Made by a program: the position numbers and the translations under genes. This document shows, piece after piece, positions 11,601 through 17,410 of a stretch of DNA of 59,667 nt. The DNA comes from Rhodopirellula sp. Lineage in GTDB: Bacteria; Planctomycetota; Planctomycetia; Pirellulales; Pirellulaceae. The notes beneath the pieces are model-generated. The model had not been told where the DNA came from and made no database searches. It was given only the letters and a program-made list of their open reading frames with translations. Each line of letters starts with the position of its first letter. Positions within the stretch are counted from its first letter, which is position 1. The DNA lies in assembly GCA_024644085.1 (NCBI GenBank), contig JAHELS010000010.1, positions 1 through 59,667 of the forward strand, in the 5' to 3' direction.

Positions 11601-14125
11601 CCGGCTACCGTTCCATAAGCGTTAAGCGTCACGTCGCGCGTTTGCAACCGCCGACCGCGGGCGTCGTAGACGTCAAGCTTGAACTTTTCGCCGGGCTTGA
11701 ACGTCAAGCGATCCTGTTGGACCCATCGAACGATCCCCTTGATGTTGACCAATTGACCACCGCGATACGCTGGCCGATCGGTGTACAGGTAACCACGGGG
11801 GTTCAATCCAGCGGCAAAGTCGAGTCCATTGAGGTTGTTAACGGTCGATGCAACGTGTCCCTCGTGCACTGCGAAGATGCGGAGGTCGTCAACGCTTTTC
11901 AATTGATCGTAGTTCTTTTTCAAAACTCCATCTTCACCGGTCAATTCCTCGGCGAATACGCTGGCCCCGTCGCTGATCAGCACACTGACTCCCTGCGCCG
12001 GCTTCTCCTCGCGCATGTTTTCAACGAACAAAAAAAGTTCGTTACGCGACGATTTGACAATCATGTCCAAATCGCTGACCACGACCATCGTCGTGGCCTC
12101 GAGTTTTTCGCTCGCCACGGTGACGGCTGTTACACCGGGACCGTCGATCGGCAATTCGATATCTCCTTCAATCTGCTTGTACTCTTCGTAGCCGTCGACC
12201 TCATGCTCGAATTGCTCGTCCGGATCAATCAATGCGATATCAAGCGTCTCAACACCGCTGGCCAAATGCATTTTTCGGAAATAGTCCGTCATGTCGACTC
12301 GGTACGCCTTCACACTGACTTTCTCGAGATTACGCGTCGTCAGCTTGATGCGCGGCTTTTCGTCGCTGCGGAACTTTCGTTCTGTGACCAACCGAAGCTG
12401 CGGGGAGGTCAACCGTGCGATTCGAGCTTTTGCACGATCGGCGAAGCTTCCTTTCACCTTCTTGTAAGCCTCGAGTGCCTCGGTCAGGTTCCCCAGACGA
12501 TCCTCGAGTGTGACGCCAATCTTGTAGGATGCATCTGATGCCTCGTTACGCCCTGGATACTTGCTGACGACTCGCCGCCAATCGACGATCGCTTCCTCGA
12601 ACAATTGTTTGCTGTGGTCGGATAGTTCAACCGTCTGGGCCGATTCACCTTCTTCCAATGCGGCATTCACCTGATCGTTGTAATCCTCGAGCGCCTCGGC
12701 GTATTTCATCTGTCCAAAACGAAGCAGCACGGACGGAGCACGCGGATCGAGCGGATATTTGTTCAAGAACGTTTGCCATATCTTGCGAGCTGTGTCGTAG
12801 TTCTTGCGGACCAACGAGTGTTGGCCTTCCGCGAATTCGGTATCGACTATCCAAGTCTGAACTTCCGGCCACTTCGGATCGGTAGGATGCTGAGCAAGAA
12901 ACTCGTTCCATGCAGCGATCGCTTCGTCAAACATCTCCTGCTTGAGGTACTCCTGGCCAAGCATCTGACGGGCCGTTGGAATTTGTTTTGAGTCAGCGTA
13001 CTTGGGGTTTTCGATCAACGCCTTGAGACGCTCGACCGACTGGCGATGGCGGCCATGTTGCGAATAACCTTGTGCGATTTCGAGTTCGGCTTGCGGCGCC
13101 AACTCGTGATCAGCGCGATTCGCCAGAAACTTTTCAGCTGCGGCGACTGCCAGTTCGAGGTCTCCGATCGACCCGGGCTGAGGCAAACCGTAGGTGTGTG
13201 CGAGCCGGTATTGGGCACGTGCCAGCAACGAATCGATTTCATCCGATTCGTTAGCTTCCTCGCGATCACTCCACCGCCGCAAAAAGTCTTGCCACGTTTT
13301 ACGTGCTTTCGCTCGCTGCGCGGCGCTGAGCTGTACCGCCCCGAGTCGGTAATGCGCTTCGGCTTGAATGTTCGTCGGCGCAGGGGTGCCCGACTCAGGC
13401 GAGTCGCCGGTGTGCTGTTTGATAAACTGGCCGTACGACGCAATGGCATCCTCGTTCTGGTTCATCTCCTCCTGGCACCGAGCGATCCGGAATTCGATTT
13501 TCTGGCGAAGGATGATCGTTGGGCCGAGTTTTAATGCTTCGGTGTAATACGCGAGCGACTGTTGATAATCGGGCTGCCGTTTCCCGGTCGGATCGTCCGC
13601 AGGCAGTCCCTCGAAATAGCGGTCGGCAAATTCGAGATAGATTTCTGCCAGTTCGTCTTTGCGATCACGTGAAAGAAGTCGCTCGGCCTCATCCGCGTAA
13701 ATCTCGCCCGCTTTGATGTATTGGCGACGCAATACGTAGACGTGCGCGCGTCCGAAGCGTGACCGGCTGATCCAATCGCTATCGGGATGATCTCGCTCGA
13801 GAATTTCGAGTGTCTTGATCGCATCGTCATACTTTTCGGCTTCGGTCAACGCGATGCCCTGGAGGTAACGCAAATAGTCGGGGGCGATCACACCGCCGTC
13901 GGCCAGCGCCGTCTCGATCAGTTTGACCGCGTCGGCGTAGGACCGCGACTGCATCGCATCGTGAATTGCCGGATCAATCTCCGGCAAAGATGTCACTTCG
14001 ACGGTCGCAGCCTCGGCGACTTCATCCGGTTCGTTCGCGAAGATCACTCCCGGGGTGGTCGCCAAGAACCAAATGAGTAACGAAGACGCGAAAACATCAA
14101 GGCAGTACTTCATTGCGGGCAACAT
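5609..14125 (-). CDS. Giant alpha-2-macroglobulin-like protein with two TPR blocks
   Basis: About 2838 residues, exported. The chosen ATG at 14125 follows an AGAGGG seven bases upstream and gives a signal peptide (hydrophobic run ending near FANE); an ATG at 14113 or an upstream one at 14167 is possible. Order: signal peptide; TPR block to about residue 570 (repeated A-x-W-x-x-F units); macroglobulin (MG) beta-domains; Q-rich segment near 1330-1370; A2M core near 1540 (AFWDPTIVTDDSGKATVTI); an alpha-helical thioester-domain region near 1750; then a second TPR block and, from about 2570, domains that resemble the first MG domains again. The thioester motif CxEQ expected in the helical domain is absent: the corresponding segment reads FRCGLPTASPIE. 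Family members trap proteases in the periplasm or on the surface. Whether this one still traps anything is unknown. Confidence 0.85.
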   Translation of the reverse strand: MLPAMKYCLDVFASSLLIWFLATTPGVIFANEPDEVAEAATVEVTSLPEIDPAIHDAMQSRSYADAVKLIETALADGGVIAPDYLRYLQGIALTEAEKYDDAIKTLEILERDHPDSDWISRSRFGRAHVYVLRRQYIKAGEIYADEAERLLSRDRKDELAEIYLEFADRYFEGLPADDPTGKRQPDYQQSLAYYTEALKLGPTIILRQKIEFRIARCQEEMNQNEDAIASYGQFIKQHTGDSPESGTPAPTNIQAEAHYRLGAVQLSAAQRAKARKTWQDFLRRWSDREEANESDEIDSLLARAQYRLAHTYGLPQPGSIGDLELAVAAAEKFLANRADHELAPQAELEIAQGYSQHGRHRQSVERLKALIENPKYADSKQIPTARQMLGQEYLKQEMFDEAIAAWNEFLAQHPTDPKWPEVQTWIVDTEFAEGQHSLVRKNYDTARKIWQTFLNKYPLDPRAPSVLLRFGQMKYAEALEDYNDQVNAALEEGESAQTVELSDHSKQLFEEAIVDWRRVVSKYPGRNEASDASYKIGVTLEDRLGNLTEALEAYKKVKGSFADRAKARIARLTSPQLRLVTERKFRSDEKPRIKLTTRNLEKVSVKAYRVDMTDYFRKMHLASGVETLDIALIDPDEQFEHEVDGYEEYKQIEGDIELPIDGPGVTAVTVASEKLEATTMVVVSDLDMIVKSSRNELFLFVENMREEKPAQGVSVLISDGASVFAEELTGEDGVLKKNYDQLKSVDDLRIFAVHEGHVASTVNNLNGLDFAAGLNPRGYLYTDRPAYRGGQLVNIKGIVRWVQQDRLTFKPGEKFKLDVYDARGRRLQTRDVTLNAYGTVAGNLQLPKSAVQGDYRVHLHRPSAGQSDKVGALSFETRFQVTEYKLEPVQIGIDLEKEVYYRGEKVKGKIELKYYYGTPLVGETIQYRFGPDSELVTAKTDDEGKISVEIDTQRFSESQTLQLNVQYPERGLNASNTVFLATRGFAVTASSLRDVFINGESFETLFSVADPAGNPVETDLKIEVFKQTLAAGRQGEKLVETREEKTDADSGQARVTLKLDEGGFFTIRATGVDRFGNDVSGEKQIHISGDKDSTRLRILADRLTYKVGEEATINLHWREQPALALVTFEGASVLGHRIVNLKTGDNSLGIPMESAFAPNFYLSVAVMQRNEFHTAQSEFRVSQKLRVTLKPNQNEIAPGEDLVVEIEVTDSQGEPVQAELSLALVQANLLSAFSDVQGAIETYFGAGHRTTAVRQSTSCTFRYQPSTRGVSQFLLAEADRRATLEREVRALAEMEPDVASGIVAGGVVVSDEFLFDSNGDGLAERTLERLTPSNDMQFDSYAVNGAQTGFDMAFRMQQEMQQQQSLQLGRQSTAGVRVEQRTRTVPIVRYRTEIRDGREVQVPYTENVTQMYSVLVPQPSAAQSGQSVTIGYSAQLGVPNPSVSGPGPGAMGPWGGATSGSWATKVNRQWLDSISTPTQLWDSSAIADHRLGEDVTINALTGSGRLLAVKASGGKELERLAREEGLLILPEMAHAETAFWDPTIVTDDSGKATVTITMPARSTAWRLRSKGINGETLAGQTVADLITKKDLFGQMKLPLAFTVGDRAKVPVEIHNSLDGARTLDVKLKITLGEKTIEQSKKIEVEGPGISNLVFETEIDEADQAVFELNVSGGDDVTDKTTRSVDVRPYGFPVYATASGASSQSTLAMLQLDQELQAEGESLEILIGASINRSLLESVTGGYFPIFRCGLPTASPIERSVSDVIGGVSLLKMIGQGRNADTPEAQALTGRISSSVTQLISAQREDGGWAWTGTSQGGDADAYLTSRVMWALSAARNAGFAVASEPYDKGKAFLQSSFASATQSDLERQTILLHAMALSRCGDFAFANRLYRERNRLSPSGLTYLALTLAAMNHAEMANDLIDLIKIPVDDAKPSVSGGLPVVPWMRNPAELQAMYLLALQEVRPNHPDVSKLAKSLMSARVGSRWPVEKSNGPAIAALASWHSRAQHESEKYTLTVAVNDQEIETLTIDPAKDGSRRIEIPAEVLRSEEPQRIEFQLDGRATFSYSAVLTGFVAADKITSTTKTWTVSRRYEPAQQIFDGRTVPRGFNVVNGSYRSFANPLTQIPVGERGEVTLFPRRHEVTSRAGEQYDYLVLTEPIPAGCSVLDGSVTGGFERFEIQPGQITFYIGAQRYPSDIRYTLLGYVPGTYRAAQSILRSFYEPSKFAVSKVKQIDVLPSGSKTADEYKLTPDELYYLGEKQFAKGDHSAAHSHLTELYENWRLDADKFKNTVRWLFLSSLTKNDHGDTVNYFEVLKEKLPDVELSFENILSVAKSYREIGEYERGYLVYRATVEGSFERESQVAGFLNARGEFIRGVQAMERLLRDYPAESYVATATYALAQETYRRAPTSNDDEKLKATGLTRVHLIRGAIEMLDHFITTWPEDPADDQASFALATALIDLEKYDAAITRSEKYAQRYPNSRLLDSFWYMIGYSHFELQRPEQALEMCRKVAEATFPVPETGGVRTADNRWEAIYIMGQIYHSLGNAANAIAEYTKVRERFVDAAEAIRFFSRQEISLDEVTAIKPDEAKKVELKFRNIAEAAIKVYRIDLMKFGLMQRNLDQITAINLAGIKPYHEETVKLGDGKDFRDRTRELDLPLKEEGAYLIVCRGENLYTSGLALISPLELSVQEDATSGRVRVSVKNSSDDQFVNDVHVKVIGAANEDFVSGDTDLRGLFIADDIQGTSTVIAVSDSDRYAFYRGDVPLQGILPEPTDVEESFDEQNAAEAQPAPKPSKAMGKSILRDNLFNQNGLFQREQQDNLEGLFNNDRSGIKSKEAY

Positions 14126-14367
14126 GGTTTTCCCTCTCGAGGAGACCTGGGACGACCCTTCGTGCACAGGCTGGAGCGCGGGTATATTGGAACGATTCTA
14201 CACGACCGCGAGCGGCGACTCGGAGATGAAGCGCCCGTTCGCACCGTGTCCGATGGCGGCGCGGCACAGCATCGGCGTGAACCTATCTCGACATCACCTG
14301 TACGACCGCAGACTTCATTCGTTAGCCTGTTTCCTCGCAATCCAGCGAAATACTTCATTGCATTGGA

Positions 14368-14814
14368 ATGCTCGTGTCCGACTCCTTTCTCGATGCGGCG
14401 ATCGAAGAAGCTCGTCAAGGACGTGCTGAGGGGGGAATTCCGATCGGGTCGGTGCTTGTGATGGGAGGCGAGATCATTGCCCGCGGTTACAACCGTCGGG
14501 TTCAAAGTGGAAGCGCGATTCGTCACGCCGAGATGGATTGCCTCGAAAACGCAGGGCGATTGACAGCGAGCGACTATCGCCAATGCACCCTCTATTCGAC
14601 ACTTTCGCCTTGCGACATGTGCAGCGGCGCCGTGCTGCTTTATTCGATCCCTCGAATTGTAGTTGGCGAAAACACCACCTTCCGCGGACCCGAGGATTAC
14701 CTGCGGTCACGTGGTATCGATTTAGTGATACTCGACGATCCGCGGTGCGTTGCCTTGATGAAACAATTCATCGAAGAAAACCGTTCTCTGTGGAATGAGG
14801 ACATTGGTGTCTGA
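14368..14814 (+). CDS. Cytosine deaminase-like nucleobase deaminase (yeast Fcy1 type)
   Basis: A 148-residue deaminase of the CDA fold. The zinc motif is complete: H53-A-E55 (RHAEMDCLEN) and P81-C82-D-M-C85 (LSPCDMCSGA), where E55 is the proton shuttle. The surroundings (EGGIPIG, LENAGRL, IPRIVVGENTTF, LKQFIEE-like and a C-terminal NEDIG) resemble, from memory, the fungal cytosine deaminase Fcy1 more than bacterial tRNA adenosine deaminase TadA or guanine deaminase. Fcy1 turns cytosine into uracil in pyrimidine salvage. The C-terminal helix that closes the Fcy1 active site seems present. The gene is divergent from the A2M gene across a 242-bp gap and its end overlaps the next gene, so the two are probably co-translated. 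Substrate is inferred, not proven. Confidence 0.8.
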   Translation: MLVSDSFLDAAIEEARQGRAEGGIPIGSVLVMGGEIIARGYNRRVQSGSAIRHAEMDCLENAGRLTASDYRQCTLYSTLSPCDMCSGAVLLYSIPRIVVGENTTFRGPEDYLRSRGIDLVILDDPRCVALMKQFIEENRSLWNEDIGV

Positions 14815-15988
14815 GCCGGGAAACACAAGTTTGCAATCACACTCACGTTCCGAAACGATTCGGTGCACTGGATGCAAACGTCCCGCGGAATTTTGTTTCT
14901 GCTCGGATATCCCCGAAATCGACAATCAAACGGAAATTGTGATTCTCCAGCATCGGCGAGAGCAATTCCACGCGATGAACACGGCGCGCATTGTCGCTCA
15001 ATCGCTACGGCGATGCCAATTGATCGCACAGCATACGGACAAATTGGCAGAGCGTTTTGCGGAAATACCGCTGTCGAAAAAGGTCGGGCTGCTTTTCCCC
15101 GGGCCTGAGGCTCAGCTCTTGTCGGAATTGAACGAGGAGGATCATCCGGATCAATTGATTATTCTGGACGGAACCTGGAGCCATGCGAAAACGTTATTCC
15201 GCGATTTGCCCCGATTGAAGCAACTTCCCCGATACCGCCTGGATCCCGCGTCACCGAGTCGTTATCGAATACGCCGTGAACCAAACGCGGAAGCGTTGTC
15301 CACGCTCGAAGCGACGGTGGCTGCGCTACGAGAACTCGAATCAACCGCTGGACTCGATCGTCTTCTCAACGTGTTCGATCAAATGATCGATGACCAGATC
15401 GAGCACCCAAAATCGAATTGGCGAAAGAACGGCCGAAGACGGCGCGGAGCGTCCAATATTCCACGCGCGGTTTCCAGCGACCTTGACAACCTTGTCGTCG
15501 CGTACGGCGAACAACGGCGCGGCGGTCCGGAATTTGACGACAACAGTCCCCGGATACCGGTCTATTGGGTCGCCAGGCGGTTGGGCGACGGCAGCACTTT
15601 CCGCTGCGCGATCAAGCCCAACACGATCCTCGACAGCGACTTTCTTTCTCAGATGCGATTGAGTGCGGATCACTTTCACAATGCTGTATCGATCGAACAG
15701 TTCCGACGTCGATGGAACGATTTCTTGCGCCCAAGTGATATCGTGACTGTCTACCACCCGAGTACCGCGCGGATGATCGACAACGTCGATCCGGGATCCA
15801 CCCCACCGGTGATCCTCAAATCAGTCAAGGTTGCGCCTCGCGGAAATCTTGACGACGTTGTTCGATCGCTTGGTATTGAGATTGACAATAACGGACCGTC
15901 GCGGGCGGATGAACGGCTCGCGTGTGCAATCGGACTCGTTCACTATCTTCATGAGCTTCCGGAATTGCCCCCAGGCCCAAGCGTCTAG
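14795..15988 (+). CDS. DTW-domain protein (tRNA-uridine aminocarboxypropyltransferase-like) with extra C-terminal domain
   Basis: The first 215 residues or so form a DTW domain: a cysteine cluster C24-x-x-C27, C34-x-C36 for zinc, a Q-H-R-x-E segment (LQHRREQFHAMNTAR) and the D125-G-T-W128 motif with SHAKTLF after it. Characterised members (TapT/YfiP in E. coli) transfer the aminocarboxypropyl group of S-adenosylmethionine to U47 of tRNA to make acp3U. After a basic linker (RKNGRRRRGA) there is a further 170-residue domain that the short E. coli protein lacks; I do not recognise it. The ATG lies inside the deaminase gene (20-bp overlap); a GTG at 14807 is an alternative. The gene ends in CTAG shared with the stop of the convergent DUF1501 gene. 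Confidence 0.82.
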   Translation: MRTLVSEPGNTSLQSHSRSETIRCTGCKRPAEFCFCSDIPEIDNQTEIVILQHRREQFHAMNTARIVAQSLRRCQLIAQHTDKLAERFAEIPLSKKVGLLFPGPEAQLLSELNEEDHPDQLIILDGTWSHAKTLFRDLPRLKQLPRYRLDPASPSRYRIRREPNAEALSTLEATVAALRELESTAGLDRLLNVFDQMIDDQIEHPKSNWRKNGRRRRGASNIPRAVSSDLDNLVVAYGEQRRGGPEFDDNSPRIPVYWVARRLGDGSTFRCAIKPNTILDSDFLSQMRLSADHFHNAVSIEQFRRRWNDFLRPSDIVTVYHPSTARMIDNVDPGSTPPVILKSVKVAPRGNLDDVVRSLGIEIDNNGPSRADERLACAIGLVHYLHELPELPPGPSV

Positions 15989-17382
15989 GCCAGCACTTCC
16001 GGGACGACGCGGCCGTGCACATCAGTCAAACGAAAATCCCGTCCGGCATAACGATAGGTCAATCGTTTGTGGTCGTAACCGAGCAGCCTCAGAATCGTGG
16101 CGTGCAGGTCATGCACGTGAACCCTGTTTTCAACCGCCTGGAATCCGAGCTCGTCGGTGGCGCCGACCGCCTGGCCACCTTTGACGCCACCACCGGCCAT
16201 CCAGCAGGTGAAGCCGTAATGGTTATGGTCGCGTCCATTCATTTTTCCCTGGTTGGATCCTTCTTTGGGCATCTCGACCACCGGAGTGCGACCAAACTCG
16301 CCTCCCCACAGCACCAGCGTTTCCTCCAGCAATCCGATGCGTTTTAAATCGGTCAACAGCGCACCAATTGGCTGATCAACACCCGAGGCGACTTCGCGAT
16401 GCCGCTCGGCCAGATCATCGTGGTTATCCCAAGGCTGTCCGGCCCCCGTGTAGAGTTGCACAAAGCGAACACCCCGTTGGACCAATCGGCGGGCGATCAA
16501 AGCCTGCCGCGCAAATGCACCCTTTCCGTATAGCTCTCGAGTTTCGGTTGGTTCGCGTGAAATATCGAACGCTTCGGCCGCTTCACTTTGCATGCGGTAC
16601 GCCAACTCAAAGGACTCGATACGAGACTCGAGCCGTTGGTCGTGTGGCCGTTGCTCACGGTGCCCGCGATTGAGCTCGGCGAGAAAATCGAGTTGCTGGC
16701 GTTGATCATCCCGTGCAACGCCGGTGCTGCGAATATTGTCGATCAATTGTTCGACTCGTTCGCCGCTGGAATCGACATAGGTCGCCTGGTATTTTCCGGG
16801 CAAGAAAGCATTCTGCCAATTCTGGGATTCCTTGATTGGATAGCCGCCCGGACACATCGTCACAAAGGAAGGTAGATTTTCGTTTTCGGTCCCCAATCCG
16901 TAGGTGACCCATGATCCCATGCTGGGACGCACCAGCCGCGATTCCCCGGTATTCATCAACATCAGCGACGGCTCGTGATTGGGCACGTCCGCGTGCATCG
17001 ATCGAATCACACAGATATCGTCGATGTGCTGGGCCGTGTGCGCAAACAATTCGCTGACGGGCAACCCGCAGTTACCGTACGGCCGAAAATTGTACGGTGA
17101 TTTCATTACGTTCCCGGTGGGACGCTCGGTGCGAAGGTTTTTCGTGGGTGCCGATTTACCATCGAGGCGTGACAGGGTTTCCTTGGGATCAAACGTGTCG
17201 ACATGACTGGGGCCCCCGTTCATGAATAAATGGATCACATGTTTGGCCTTGGCCGGAAAGTGCAAAGGAACTTCCCCGCCGGCATGTGCGTCCTGTGAGA
17301 GCAGGTCGTTGAGCGCGAGCGCACCAAAGCCGACACCGCAGGTGCGGAGCAATTCGCGTCTCGAAACAGGCATGGTTTTCAT
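15985..17382 (-). CDS. DUF1501 family protein with Tat signal
   Basis: About 465 residues. The N-terminus VSRRELLRTCGVGFGALAL is a twin-arginine (Tat) export signal, so the protein is probably folded before export. The rest has the DUF1501 pattern: FMNGGPSHVDTFDPK, a catalytic-looking PNHEPSLMLMNTG, VQRGVRFVQLYTG, WDNHDDL, LWGGEFGRTP and DHNHYGF. DUF1501 belongs to the alkaline-phosphatase/sulfatase-like fold; its substrate is not established. The gene lies 28 bp downstream of a PSD1-type gene, the usual planctomycete pairing. Starts: ATG at 17382 (preceded by an in-frame GTG) or ATG at 17373. The stop codon overlaps that of the convergent DTW gene. Confidence 0.88.
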   Translation of the reverse strand: MKTMPVSRRELLRTCGVGFGALALNDLLSQDAHAGGEVPLHFPAKAKHVIHLFMNGGPSHVDTFDPKETLSRLDGKSAPTKNLRTERPTGNVMKSPYNFRPYGNCGLPVSELFAHTAQHIDDICVIRSMHADVPNHEPSLMLMNTGESRLVRPSMGSWVTYGLGTENENLPSFVTMCPGGYPIKESQNWQNAFLPGKYQATYVDSSGERVEQLIDNIRSTGVARDDQRQQLDFLAELNRGHREQRPHDQRLESRIESFELAYRMQSEAAEAFDISREPTETRELYGKGAFARQALIARRLVQRGVRFVQLYTGAGQPWDNHDDLAERHREVASGVDQPIGALLTDLKRIGLLEETLVLWGGEFGRTPVVEMPKEGSNQGKMNGRDHNHYGFTCWMAGGGVKGGQAVGATDELGFQAVENRVHVHDLHATILRLLGYDHKRLTYRYAGRDFRLTDVHGRVVPEVLA

Positions 17383-17410
17383 CACGGTCTTTTGTCTTCG
17401 TTATTGATCG

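Noticed and set aside
9017-12538. Several long plus-strand open frames (up to 328 codons) opposite the A2M gene
   Set aside because: They are antisense shadows of a clear A2M coding sequence with recognisable domains on the minus strand.
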